A stretch of 55,215 nt of DNA from an uncultured Pirellulaceae bacterium (GTDB lineage: Bacteria > Planctomycetota > Planctomycetia > Pirellulales > Pirellulaceae): the NCBI GenBank assembly GCA_938010615.1, contig CALLUY010000088.1:1-55215 (forward strand). The letters run 5' to 3'. The position numbers and the translations under genes are program-made. Positions 26,816 through 36,523 of the stretch are shown here, piece by piece. The notes below the pieces were generated by a model. The model saw only the letters and a program-made list of their open reading frames with translations. It searched no databases and was not told where the DNA came from. How positions within the stretch are numbered: the stretch's first letter is position 1; the number at the start of each line of letters is the position of its first letter.

Positions 26816-27723
26816 ACAACTGGCGGCGATTCATCTTGCTCGCCATCGCCCAACACCTCGGCAGGAACTTCTTTGCTGTCATTCTTCAATCCATGATTGT
26901 GTCCCGGCAAATATTCGATCCCAAACGCGATCGCCACGCCCAAAAGTAACATCGTCGAGAGCTGCAATCTGTCATGCGAGTGGAAGTGGACTTCGGGCAA
27001 CAGGTCACCAAGTGAAATACAAAGAAAGATCCCAGCCGAAAACGCCAGGCAGTATCCAAGCACCATTTCGCTGGCTGCGTATTGCGAGACGCCAAAATAA
27101 AACAAGGCTGCTCCGATAGGGCAAACGAGTGAAAAAATCAGGCTGACCGTGACCTGTTGACTTACATTCCATCCGCGAGCATGCATTAAACTGGTGATCG
27201 ACATCGCATCGAGTGGCTTGTGCAAAAAGATGGCAAGGAAAACGCCAAAGCCAACCCACATGGAATGTTCTGACATCGTCGCCGCAGCCAACGCGACACC
27301 GTCGATCAAGGTGTGAACCGCCAGACCGAAACACAAACCCGCCCAGCTGAAGTCCAATTCGCCATGGTGGTGATCGCAATGGACGTGGTGATGGTCTTTC
27401 TCATCATCACAGAGTTCTTTTTGTTTGTGGTCGTGCTCTGTATCGACTGCCAAATCGTGCTGGTGAAAGTGGAACAGTCTGACCATGAAAAACATGAACA
27501 GCAGCCCGATCAAACAAACAACCAACGCTGGTTCCGCCCCACCGAGCTTCCTGATCGACATCGGCAGCAAGTGCAACAACGCAACACCAAGCATTACACC
27601 GGAAACGAGGCTCAACACCAACTGGATCTTGCGGTGCGTCAGCTTCATCATCGACGGCAGCGAACCGCCTGCGGTAGACGCGATGATGATCAAAATGCAG
27701 TAAACGATTAGGACTTGGTACAT
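26773..27723 (-). CDS. ZIP family divalent metal transporter
   Basis: This 316-residue inner-membrane protein has about eight hydrophobic segments. Transmembrane helix 4 carries the metal-path signature H-T-L-I-D-G-V-A-L-A and helix 5 carries H-K-P-L-D-A-M-S-I. A long His/Asp/Glu-rich loop (about residues 84-121, with runs of D-H-H-H and H-C-D-H-H-H) sits between helices 3 and 4. ZIP proteins import zinc, iron or manganese. The start is at 27723. The last residues (S-N-I-G-V-L) come from a palindromic repeat shared with the pdxH gap. Confidence 0.93.
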   Translation of the reverse strand: MYQVLIVYCILIIIASTAGGSLPSMMKLTHRKIQLVLSLVSGVMLGVALLHLLPMSIRKLGGAEPALVVCLIGLLFMFFMVRLFHFHQHDLAVDTEHDHKQKELCDDEKDHHHVHCDHHHGELDFSWAGLCFGLAVHTLIDGVALAAATMSEHSMWVGFGVFLAIFLHKPLDAMSITSLMHARGWNVSQQVTVSLIFSLVCPIGAALFYFGVSQYAASEMVLGYCLAFSAGIFLCISLGDLLPEVHFHSHDRLQLSTMLLLGVAIAFGIEYLPGHNHGLKNDSKEVPAEVLGDGEQDESPPVVVGWAACPSNIGVL

Positions 27724-27997
27724 GAAAATCAGAAAAGTGACGGTTTGGAAGCTTCACAGGATCGGCAACAATCACTTCGGACGCAAGTGTTCAAGAAAAC
27801 TTTCTCGAAGAAACTCGTCGTGCCACGAAAGAATCAAAGAAAGTAAAGTCTGGCAAAAATGAAGCCGCCTACTTTGCCGATCGCTTGTCCCGATATTTGC
27901 TGGAGTCGCAAGGGTTCAGGATTCCGAATTATTGCCAATTGGGCTACGGCCGATCGCAAACGTGGTGCTGTACGCTTTGTTACGTCATACTACTGAC

Positions 27998-29074
27998 ATG
28001 GACGAAAGAGGGACGAATTATCGCGACGAGCAATTCGGAAAGTTTCGCATCTCGACGCTGCTGAGCTGGACGGCAGTAGCTGCGGTGGCCATAAAGGTTG
28101 CTGCCGAAAATCCGATACGTCGCCCAAGCGATACAGGGCCAGCGTTAGTATTTTTTGCCGTTCTTTTTTCAGCGGCAACTTGCATCCCATTTCTGGTCGA
28201 CCGACTTCTTGATTCGTTTCGGCACAAAAGACGAGTTAGAACGTTTTCGACGTTTTGGAAAACGCGTCTTATCTTATGCGTTGGCCTGTATTCCATGGCC
28301 ACATTTGCACTTTCTTCCATTGCGTTCAATGCTGAGTGGAAAGGCCACAAAGGCCCCAGCTGGTTTTATTACACCCTTGAATCTTACGCAGCGTTAACGT
28401 GGTGGCCAAGCTACCTCGCCGGAGGCTTCGTCTTCATCAGGGCAATCATTGACGATAAATTGAGACTTGAATCGCCGTTGGTGTTTTTGATGGCTCTGAT
28501 TCTGGCTGCGATTTCGTGGAGCTACACCGTTGCCTGCATCTTCATGAACTTTGCTGGCTATGCCGGCGATAGTTTCTGGATCATTCCAGGTTCATGCGCG
28601 ATTTGTTATTCACTCTTCGCAGCATTGACATTTCGCCAACGCAATTGGTCGCTTGAGACCATCAGAGTTAAATGGGCTGCGCTAACGACGACGCTAATTG
28701 CGTTCGTAGTTGGGATTGTTGCAAAGTACCCGCTTACTGTAGCGTACTATCAGCAATTGGCGGACGATCCTCCAGAAGGCTGCTTTATCGTTTCGGCGGC
28801 ATCCAAAGGTCACCATTCGATTGTTGGAACTTGGTGCGACGCGGAGTCAGGCAAGTTGGTGAACCAACAACTCATCAACTTCTGGCAATTCGAAAACTTC
28901 CTGAAAGAAACTGCTCCAGCATTTCATTTACGACTTCGGAGGATCTACAACCGCGTCGGCCCTGTCCTTGCGAAGCTAATCGTCTTCAAATGGCAAGCGA
29001 GCCTGATCTATATTCTGCTTAAGCCTTTTGAGCTGATGGCCCGCGCGATGGTTGCCGTCAAATTAAAGTGTTAA
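27998..29074 (+). CDS. Hypothetical membrane protein
   Basis: I do not recognise this protein of about 358 residues. The frame opens at 27932, but the ATG at 27998 (M-D-E-R-G-T-N-Y-R) is preferred. An early F-G-K-F-R-I-S-T-L-L-S-W-T motif runs into the first hydrophobic segment, a pattern seen at the N-terminus of many planctomycete membrane proteins. About five or six more hydrophobic segments follow to residue 250, and the C-terminal 100 residues are mostly soluble. It is convergent with the addA-like gene. The gap 27724-27997 between the ZIP gene and this one contains no supported gene. Confidence 0.65.
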   Translation: MDERGTNYRDEQFGKFRISTLLSWTAVAAVAIKVAAENPIRRPSDTGPALVFFAVLFSAATCIPFLVDRLLDSFRHKRRVRTFSTFWKTRLILCVGLYSMATFALSSIAFNAEWKGHKGPSWFYYTLESYAALTWWPSYLAGGFVFIRAIIDDKLRLESPLVFLMALILAAISWSYTVACIFMNFAGYAGDSFWIIPGSCAICYSLFAALTFRQRNWSLETIRVKWAALTTTLIAFVVGIVAKYPLTVAYYQQLADDPPEGCFIVSAASKGHHSIVGTWCDAESGKLVNQQLINFWQFENFLKETAPAFHLRLRRIYNRVGPVLAKLIVFKWQASLIYILLKPFELMARAMVAVKLKC

Positions 29075-29084
29075 CGGTCAGCAC

Positions 29085-32000
29085 TTACTCATCTGCCCAG
29101 AACGTCTGTTGAATGTCAGATGCCTCTTTTTTCGGTCGCTTTTCGACAGCCTTGGGAGGCTTCACCTGTTTGGGCTTTTTTCGCGGCAGCTTTAAATCGG
29201 TACTGCCATCGATCGTCATGTCCAAAGAATCGATCTGAACGACCTGCCCAGTTTGCACAAAAACAAGCCGCGTCGCGATTCGATCTGCACTCAGTCCCAA
29301 CATCGTTTGCACAGCGTCGCGGTAAGCTGCCAACTGCGGGCGGTAATATTCAATTCGCTCCGTCAGATTTGAGTCATCAATGTTGTCGACTTTAAAGTCG
29401 ATGATTTCCGCAGCCGCAACGCAGCCACCTTCATAAATTAAAACCAGCCTGTCGACGATCCCTTCGATCAATGACCCCGACTCGGATTCGACATGATCCA
29501 AGTGATCCATCAACACCGCCAGCCGCTTTTCCGTGTGGACTTCGATTCGATTCAATGCGTCCGATCCGGCGTCAGCGTCGAGATCGGGCACGACATGATG
29601 CTCCTTCACCGACGATGATGAAAGTAGTTTTCTCAGGTTTTCATGTTCCAGCAATTCGCGGAACCGCTCAATCGCTGATTCAATTTGGCTTGATCCGGGA
29701 AAACGATTCAGGAGCAGCTTTCGAATCGCTTCATCATCAACCTGTTCCCCTTCATCAAGCCAATGGATCTGCTCAAAGCAGCAATGCATCAGCTGACCGA
29801 ACTCCAATACCAATTCGCGATCCGGAGAAGTTAACGTTTCGGAAAGCCGTACCCGATTTCCGCCCTCGAGCATCGACGGTCGAACTCGAGCCATTCCTCG
29901 CATGGATTTGGCCGCACGAGAAAGTGGACGATACAAATTTTCAGTCAGGTTTTGCAAATAGTATTGTCGAATCTTGGTCGAATCGATGCCGTCATCCACT
30001 TTCAATTCACTGGCCGTTTCCGACTTGAACCAATTTGCATCGCCGCGTTCGTAGAGCACTCCCTCTTTCCGAACCAACTTGTCTTTCTTTTTTCCGACGC
30101 CTTTGACGATCAGTTCCGGGCACAACAACGCCAGCAAAACACCAGCTTCCGACTTTCCATGTGGCTTGTGACCGAATGAACAAACGATATGCAAAGAGTG
30201 AACCGCACGGGTGATCGCAACATAGAAGCTGCACATCCGCTCGCGAACGGTTCGCTCCTGATCATCTTCGAAAATTTCCTGCAAAGAATCAGGAAGTAAT
30301 TTTCGATGGTTGACGTTTGCGTATCGAGAAACCGTATCGATGTCTTCCGTAGGAGATGGTCGGCCAACGATCAGCGGCGGCGTATGGCCCAGCCAACCAT
30401 TCTTCATACACTTCAACGGCAATACAACCGCATCGAACTCAAGGCCTTTCGATTTATGAATGGTCATCACTCTAACGCGGGCCGAACTTGCGTCCGCAAT
30501 TTTGACTTCCTCGCGAACGTATTCGACAAACCGGCTCGGACGCATTGACCAGCGTTGAGAGTCGGAGCGATTCGAATATGCCAACCGAACGAGGTGCTGC
30601 AATCGAAGGAGTTCACGTTTCGTACAACTCGGCGCCAACACTCTGGCCAGCGACTCGATCGTCGGCCCGTAGCCTTCCTGCACCAGTCGGTCACGAAGAA
30701 TCGCCGCACCTTCAATCGCCGCCGTTCGGTTCGCGGTTTGGTTTTCGACTGATTCGGGTTCCAGCTCAAACATGTTTGCCAATGGCGAGTGCGAAACGTG
30801 AAAACGCGCAACACTGTCCCCCGGATGGTCTGCAAGCTTAAGCGCCGAAAGTACGATCTCAACCGCCGCGGAATCTGTGAGAGCCGTTCCACCTTCTTCG
30901 GAAGCCCGAATTCCCGCCGACTGCAACATGAAAATCAGTTGGCCAACTTCCTTGTTGGTCGGGACCAGCACGCCGATCGTCTTATCTGGCGGAAGTGCTT
31001 CGTGCAGCTTTCGAACGCGTTCAACGGTAGCAACCTTCAGATTCTCATTGCGTTCATTGTTGACAGGTGCTTCACCTCGTCCTGATCGGATCGTTTCATC
31101 TGCCGCATTTGCTGCATACTCGACCGTGACGTGCCCGCCGAGCTCTTTCCTTGCGGTGGAATGCAGATTGAACCAGTCTTCCCAGCCGTGGACGGCGCGA
31201 TTGATAACATCGTTATCGCTTTGGAAATCATTCAAGTGCATAAAGACATCGTTTACGAAGTCGATGATGACTTGCGAGCTACGATAACTAGTCGACAACG
31301 GCTCGGCTTTGTCCAATCCGTCAAGCTTCCGTTCGACGAGGTCAAAGATCTCCGCCACGCCACCGCGCCAGCCAAAGATCGCCTGCTTCATATCGCCAAC
31401 GCAAAAGAACGACCGCAGCGGATCATTCGAATGGCAAACCGCTTTTGCGAAAGGCTCAATAACGTTCCACTGGGTCGGTGACGTATCCTGAAACTCATCC
31501 AGCAACAAGTGCCGAATTTGATGATCGAGACGAAATGCAAATCGATCCGTGTTCCACATCGAAACGAATTCAACCAGCCGTTCGGTCACGTCTTCAAAAC
31601 GCATCTGCCCCATCTCAGCTTTGATCGTTTCGAGGCGTTTGCCGTACATTCCGAGCAACGTGCAAGTCGCTTGATTCTGTTTGATCAGACGTGTCGTGAT
31701 CCATGCTCGGCAATGTGGGATCAAGCCATTGAGAATCGCGACAACATTCTCCGGCAAATTTGCCGAGCCGTATTTGCTGTTCCCCTCCAACAAGTTTTGC
31801 AGTGATTTTAGTTCAGCTATCCCTGACCAATCCTCGTTTTCAAGCAGAGCCTTCACCTGCTCCCAGTGTTTGGGAAGCTGCTTTCCTTTCGCGAACTCCA
31901 GGTCAAACGCACGCTGTTTTAGGCCAGCCAGCTCATCGTCGCCCAGAAACGTTTTAACCTCATCGAGGCAATCCCAAGCCTCTGGCTGCGACTCACGGCG

Positions 32001-32570
32001 AATCAAATACATCTGCTTCACGACGTCTCGAACCAGCGTCGCAATCTTGCGACTTGACTCTCCTTTGGCAACCAACGGCAGCAGCGTCGCCACATCTTCC
32101 TGACGCAACAGATCGTGGATCGTTCGCCGAGACAACATTTCAATCTGCTGCTCATCGACGATGTCCCACGCCGGCGGCAATCCAAGCTCAAGCGAAAACA
32201 CTCGTGCCACACGGTTGAAGAAACTGTCGAGCGTTCCGATCTCCAATCGATGAAGATTCCGCAGCAACTTTTGCAAAACTTCCGCAGCTCGATCCTGATC
32301 CAACGGAACGCCCAGTTCCGCTTGCAATCGCGACGCATTTTGGGTCGACAGCGCAGCGCGCGAGAGTCGTTGGATGATCCGATCAAGGATTTCACCGGCG
32401 CCTTTTTTCGTGAACGTCGTCGCCAAAATCTCCTGACAGTCGACACCGGAAATCAACAGATTCAAATAGCGATTCGAAAGTTGGAAAGTTTTGCCCGTCC
32501 CCGCCGAAGCGCGGATGACAATATTTTCGAAGATTCCAGTCGTTTCAGTTGGGATGCGTTTCTTTACCAC
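29085..32570 (-). CDS. addA: AddA-like helicase-nuclease subunit (UvrD family)
   Basis: This 1161-residue protein has superfamily I helicase motifs: Walker A A-S-A-G-T-G-K-T at residues 21-28, Walker B L-L-L-D-E-F-Q-D-T near residue 360, G-D-M-K-Q-A-I-F-G-W-R near 395, and M-T-I-H-K-S-K-G-L-E-F near 710. The C-terminus has a PD-(D/E)xK nuclease core (E-I-I-D-F-K-V-D near residue 1057, then Y-R-P-Q-L-A-A-Y) and a Lys-rich tail. AddAB/RecBCD-type complexes process double-strand breaks for recombination. The start overlaps the preceding addB-like gene by about seven bases. The name addA is by architecture and pairing; other UvrD/nuclease fusions exist. Confidence 0.88.
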   Translation of the reverse strand: MVKKRIPTETTGIFENIVIRASAGTGKTFQLSNRYLNLLISGVDCQEILATTFTKKGAGEILDRIIQRLSRAALSTQNASRLQAELGVPLDQDRAAEVLQKLLRNLHRLEIGTLDSFFNRVARVFSLELGLPPAWDIVDEQQIEMLSRRTIHDLLRQEDVATLLPLVAKGESSRKIATLVRDVVKQMYLIRRESQPEAWDCLDEVKTFLGDDELAGLKQRAFDLEFAKGKQLPKHWEQVKALLENEDWSGIAELKSLQNLLEGNSKYGSANLPENVVAILNGLIPHCRAWITTRLIKQNQATCTLLGMYGKRLETIKAEMGQMRFEDVTERLVEFVSMWNTDRFAFRLDHQIRHLLLDEFQDTSPTQWNVIEPFAKAVCHSNDPLRSFFCVGDMKQAIFGWRGGVAEIFDLVERKLDGLDKAEPLSTSYRSSQVIIDFVNDVFMHLNDFQSDNDVINRAVHGWEDWFNLHSTARKELGGHVTVEYAANAADETIRSGRGEAPVNNERNENLKVATVERVRKLHEALPPDKTIGVLVPTNKEVGQLIFMLQSAGIRASEEGGTALTDSAAVEIVLSALKLADHPGDSVARFHVSHSPLANMFELEPESVENQTANRTAAIEGAAILRDRLVQEGYGPTIESLARVLAPSCTKRELLRLQHLVRLAYSNRSDSQRWSMRPSRFVEYVREEVKIADASSARVRVMTIHKSKGLEFDAVVLPLKCMKNGWLGHTPPLIVGRPSPTEDIDTVSRYANVNHRKLLPDSLQEIFEDDQERTVRERMCSFYVAITRAVHSLHIVCSFGHKPHGKSEAGVLLALLCPELIVKGVGKKKDKLVRKEGVLYERGDANWFKSETASELKVDDGIDSTKIRQYYLQNLTENLYRPLSRAAKSMRGMARVRPSMLEGGNRVRLSETLTSPDRELVLEFGQLMHCCFEQIHWLDEGEQVDDEAIRKLLLNRFPGSSQIESAIERFRELLEHENLRKLLSSSSVKEHHVVPDLDADAGSDALNRIEVHTEKRLAVLMDHLDHVESESGSLIEGIVDRLVLIYEGGCVAAAEIIDFKVDNIDDSNLTERIEYYRPQLAAYRDAVQTMLGLSADRIATRLVFVQTGQVVQIDSLDMTIDGSTDLKLPRKKPKQVKPPKAVEKRPKKEASDIQQTFWADE

Positions 32571-35527
32571 GGCGGCTTCTCCTCCGCGGCGGCACCAAAT
32601 TCGGCCGCCACGATCGCATCGCGCTCAAACACATTGTCCTGACAAATGGCGGCGTACTTCTCAGAAAAAATCGGCGGCGGATCTGCCGGCGGACCAAACA
32701 CGCCAGCTCGAATGTCGCGGATCACGCGATAGGCTTCCTTGTCGGCATAGTCCAGCATCGAAGAGTCCCAAGGAGCTTTTGCGAACTTGATGTCGTTAAG
32801 ATTCTTGGAAAGCAAAACGTAGCCCAACGTTACATCATCCAGATTTGCGTCTTTAACGATGTCAACTTCCTTCACAAGGTGTCGATACAACGGCAACTGC
32901 AAGTCAATCCACTTCTTATTCTTCAAGTGAGCCTTCTGCGGATCGTTCCCGGCATCGGAAGTTTTGTAGTCCCAAACGGCGACCTTGCCTGTAACTTCAT
33001 GTTGGTCAACGCGATCGATCTTGCCACGAATCGTGAACGGTTTGTTATCGACCATCAGTTCGTGAAAAAGAAGTTCCTCGCAGCTTACAATTTGCCAACC
33101 CTCCTGTCGCTGGACGGCCTGTAAGCCAGAAAACTTCTCCAGCCGACCACGCATTTGCTCCAGTTGAATCCGCAACGCCGGCAATCGCGAGCCGGGAAAA
33201 CGAATATTGGCTTCACTATCCAACTGCTTGCTCAACCATTCGAAGATTTCGGACTCGTCTTTCGATTCCTTGATGTCCGCTTCGTAAAACGACTGAAGCA
33301 CGTCATGCGCTAGATCTCCGAACGTTCCGCCACTCATCTCGGTCCAGTCGTCAGCTGTTTCGTCGAGCCGCAACACGTGTTGCAGATAGAATCGATAAGG
33401 ACACTTCAAATAATCTTTGAACTGCGTGACGCGCATCGATTCGATTGGCGTCACGATATGCGGTGGCGGGACGGAGAATTGTTGCGTCTTGGTTTCTTCA
33501 ACCAAACTTTTTTCACGCAGCCAAAAGTTGTTTTCGTCCTGGCCTTCGAAACTGAAAAACGAATACGCTCGCTCGGCCGACGTCTGTTCGTCTTGCGTAA
33601 ACAGCAAACGGCTGGGCTTGAGCGGATCCTTTGAAGCGTTATTGCGCCCTGAGATCAACACATAGTCCTCGCGGACGGACGTGATCAACGTCAAAGCATA
33701 AACATCACGAGCAAATCGTCGATTGTTGTCCAAGATCCCAAGTTGTTCACAAAGCTTGTTCGGGAGGAACTGGTGACCAAACTCGGACGTCGGCACGTAT
33801 TCGTCATTCACGCCAACGATCGCCATCACCGGCGCATCATCGAGCGGCAAATCAAGCCAACCCGCGAACTCAATCGCGTCAATGATTGGAGGATCGACGA
33901 CTCGCTGTTCCGTCGCCGCCTCCAGTGCCCATTCAAGTGCTTCGGCGGCCGTGCAAGTCGTACCGAATTCTGGCGGCACATGTCGATGATTCGCCAGCGC
34001 CGTATGCATCGTCTGGCAGGCAAGCAATGTTTGCTGATCGAGTGCGATGTTGCGATCGAGTTCACGTTCGCCGTAAATCGCGATCAGAATGTCAGACCAC
34101 GGCTCAGTCCACAGTGAAATTTTCTGCGGCGGTTTGTCGAGCGGTCGCAGCAGGCTGGCGATAAGTTGATGAACGGCGTTGAGTCGTCGGACATTGTCGG
34201 CCTCGATCGTTGCTCGTTTCTTTGAACCAGCGTCACCAGCTGCAAACCATTTCGCGATCTTTGCCGGTTCGCCAAACGGAGTATCGTCGCTGATTCGAAT
34301 CCAATCGGGCAGCTTCCGGTTTTGGTAGTCATCCAGTGCGTCCAAATAGCCACTGGAGTTTTCGCCATCATCCAGCTGATCACTCAGCCAGCGATACATA
34401 TCCGGATGCCGCAACAGAATCGCGAACGAATTGTAATCTTGTTGCTTGAAATATTCACGGCACGCCAACATGAGTCGAACGGGTGCCGTTTCGCCCAATG
34501 GTTTGCCGGCAAGGTTACGATGAGGCAGTCCAATCGAATTGATGCTACGTTGCAGCTGAGGAAGCAACTCTTCGGTCGGCACACCAATGGTGACTTCATC
34601 GGTTGAGTAATCTTTATCCAGATGCGTGATGAAGTGCGCCGCACTGGCGGCTTGATCGGCCGGCGAATCGACGAACAGAATCTTTTCATCCGGTACGTCG
34701 ACAGATGCTTCCAGCCATTTTTTCGTGATCAGATTCCCAAATTCGTCAAACCGATCCGAGTGCGATTCGTCCGCGGCGATCATGATCGTAACTTGTGACG
34801 TTAACTGTTGCAGCATTCCAGCGATGCTGCGATTGATGTCGGCAGTGGCAACGAGCACGATATCTTTTTCGGTGTGGCATCGTGTCTCCTTGATATCGTC
34901 CTTCAGTCCCGCAGCAGCAATGTAGTTTCGCGCCGCCTGACGATCCCACAGGTCCGCCTTCTTGAGCGTCTGGTAGTATCGATTTTGGACTTCTTTCAGA
35001 ACGTTCCAGCGTTCAAGCTCGTTCAGCAAAAACCCGTCCAGTTGGGCGACTTCACGCGACACACTATTGAAACTCCAGACATCACTGGCCAGCCGAGTAT
35101 GCAAACGCGAAAGCAATCGAGCCAGTGGTTGCCAGTCTTTGAGATCTTCGACGTCGGAGCGTCCCGTCAGTTTCTCGATATCTTCGTTCGGAGTCTGCTC
35201 GAGAGCCCGAGACCATGCGATCTGCTGCGCGAGATCCGTCGCCAAAAGCTTGTCTGGCGAATAGAGAAACTCCGGGAAATTTCCCAGCGTCGTGATTTCT
35301 GGCGGTGCGAATGCGGCATTGCGACTTTGTGCTTCTGTTGCCAACAATTGCAGCAGCCGATGTCTTGCTCGTGAAGTCGGTACCACGACAAGGCAGTTCG
35401 ACATGTCGAGCGCAGCACCAACGGAAGTCGAAGGCGCAAAATTCGTCTCAAAAAGTTGCTCTGCGGCGGTGACAAGCGGCGGCTGATGCAGCCCCAGCAA
35501 TATTCGGTTGATCGGCGGTCGTTGCAA
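32564..35527 (-). CDS. addB: AddB-like PD-(D/E)xK nuclease subunit
   Basis: This 987-residue protein has a helicase-like N-terminal part without an obvious Walker A lysine (V-V-V-P-T-S-R-A-R-H). The C-terminal nuclease shows K-C-P-Y-R-F-Y-L near residue 709, an invariant D-R-V-D-Q-H near 830 and V-W-D-Y-K-T near 848, as in the RecB-type PD-(D/E)xK fold. In AddAB complexes the B subunit often lacks helicase activity and supplies a second nuclease. It lies directly upstream of the addA-like gene and overlaps it, as in an operon. Confidence 0.85.
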   Translation of the reverse strand: MQRPPINRILLGLHQPPLVTAAEQLFETNFAPSTSVGAALDMSNCLVVVPTSRARHRLLQLLATEAQSRNAAFAPPEITTLGNFPEFLYSPDKLLATDLAQQIAWSRALEQTPNEDIEKLTGRSDVEDLKDWQPLARLLSRLHTRLASDVWSFNSVSREVAQLDGFLLNELERWNVLKEVQNRYYQTLKKADLWDRQAARNYIAAAGLKDDIKETRCHTEKDIVLVATADINRSIAGMLQQLTSQVTIMIAADESHSDRFDEFGNLITKKWLEASVDVPDEKILFVDSPADQAASAAHFITHLDKDYSTDEVTIGVPTEELLPQLQRSINSIGLPHRNLAGKPLGETAPVRLMLACREYFKQQDYNSFAILLRHPDMYRWLSDQLDDGENSSGYLDALDDYQNRKLPDWIRISDDTPFGEPAKIAKWFAAGDAGSKKRATIEADNVRRLNAVHQLIASLLRPLDKPPQKISLWTEPWSDILIAIYGERELDRNIALDQQTLLACQTMHTALANHRHVPPEFGTTCTAAEALEWALEAATEQRVVDPPIIDAIEFAGWLDLPLDDAPVMAIVGVNDEYVPTSEFGHQFLPNKLCEQLGILDNNRRFARDVYALTLITSVREDYVLISGRNNASKDPLKPSRLLFTQDEQTSAERAYSFFSFEGQDENNFWLREKSLVEETKTQQFSVPPPHIVTPIESMRVTQFKDYLKCPYRFYLQHVLRLDETADDWTEMSGGTFGDLAHDVLQSFYEADIKESKDESEIFEWLSKQLDSEANIRFPGSRLPALRIQLEQMRGRLEKFSGLQAVQRQEGWQIVSCEELLFHELMVDNKPFTIRGKIDRVDQHEVTGKVAVWDYKTSDAGNDPQKAHLKNKKWIDLQLPLYRHLVKEVDIVKDANLDDVTLGYVLLSKNLNDIKFAKAPWDSSMLDYADKEAYRVIRDIRAGVFGPPADPPPIFSEKYAAICQDNVFERDAIVAAEFGAAAEEKPPW

Positions 35528-35732
35528 TGTTCAATCCGTTGGGTCGGGTCATCCTTCGGGTGCGATATGATACCGGATTGAACTTGAAAAAGCATCCAGC
35601 ATCGCCCTTGCCTTTAGACAATCAACCACGGAAACGTTGTGTTAGACTTACTGTGCGGCCACGCTTACGATGGGGCAGTCATTTAGTCGAAAAGTCAGCA
35701 TTGGATTTCCGTTTACTTTTTTCAGGGACAGT

Positions 35733-36125
35733 ATGAAGTCTTTCCGACTCGACTCAGAATCGGTTCGCGATGTAATTGACGGCTGGCCGACTCTCGTGGC
35801 TGCCACCGCCATCTTTGTATTGTTGGCATCCTTCGGTTGGCGCGATGCCGTTTGGCGCAGTGCGTTCGTCGTATTCGGCGCAATCTACATTGGCTACGTG
35901 CTGCGTAATGGTCTCACGAATATCTTGAGATCCAAATATCCCGATGCAGAAAAAATTTGGCTTCTCTCGATAGGTTTTTCTGCCATCGCTTTTGGCATCG
36001 GGACTCGAATGGTTTTCCCGTCGATTGTCGGAGGGATGACCGACAAGGTTTGGCTTGCAATTTCTTTTTCCACAATACTTGCATTTGTCGTACTGAACCG
36101 CCACAACCCGGAAGTACTTAAGTAA
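35733..36125 (+). CDS. Hypothetical membrane protein
   Basis: This 130-residue protein starts at the ATG at 35733 (M-K-S-F-R-L-D-S), well inside a longer frame opening at 35670. Four hydrophobic segments lie at about residues 21-36, 44-58, 78-98 and 104-124. A conserved-looking W-R-D-A-V-W-R loop follows the first. No family is recognised. It faces addB divergently. Confidence 0.6.
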   Translation: MKSFRLDSESVRDVIDGWPTLVAATAIFVLLASFGWRDAVWRSAFVVFGAIYIGYVLRNGLTNILRSKYPDAEKIWLLSIGFSAIAFGIGTRMVFPSIVGGMTDKVWLAISFSTILAFVVLNRHNPEVLK

Positions 36126-36523
36126 GTGCTCACTGCACCGCGTAGAATCCGGTGACATTGGCCGAATCCATCCACTGCCAATGTTCCCTCTCGCGATTCG
36201 CATCAAACTCCTGACGGACTGATAACTAAATCAGAAACTCGTACAGTCAGCGAAACGCTATCAAGGCTGTAAAACTTTATCGGTTAGCGAACCGCTGCAC
36301 GCAAAATCGGCTATCTCGTTCGTGCCGTATCCATCAACAGGCCAGCTTCTTCTGATTTATTGAATTATCAGGGAGCAAGCGACGATGAATGACAGCGTGA
36401 CTTCTCTCTCATTGGTTCGCCCGCAAATTGGACCGATGTGAATTTTGAAGTAACGCATTCAAACCTGTTCTTGTTCGCATGACGGAACCGGAACATACCC
36501 AGATTTCAAAAGGATTTGAAACG
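36126..36523. other. Intergenic stretch before the lipoprotein gene
   Basis: About 400 bases hold no supported gene. A minus-strand frame (to 36409) is antisense to the lipoprotein gene and reads low-complexity Pro/Ser. An 18-codon ATG frame at 36385 preceded by GGGAGC is too short to support. Confidence 0.5.

Noticed and set aside
27859..27996. 45-codon ATG frame before the membrane protein gene
   Set aside because: No ribosome site or family pattern; too short to support.
36385..36441. Possible 18-residue leader peptide gene before the lipoprotein
   Set aside because: Only a weak ribosome site; no repeated codons or terminator suggesting attenuation.
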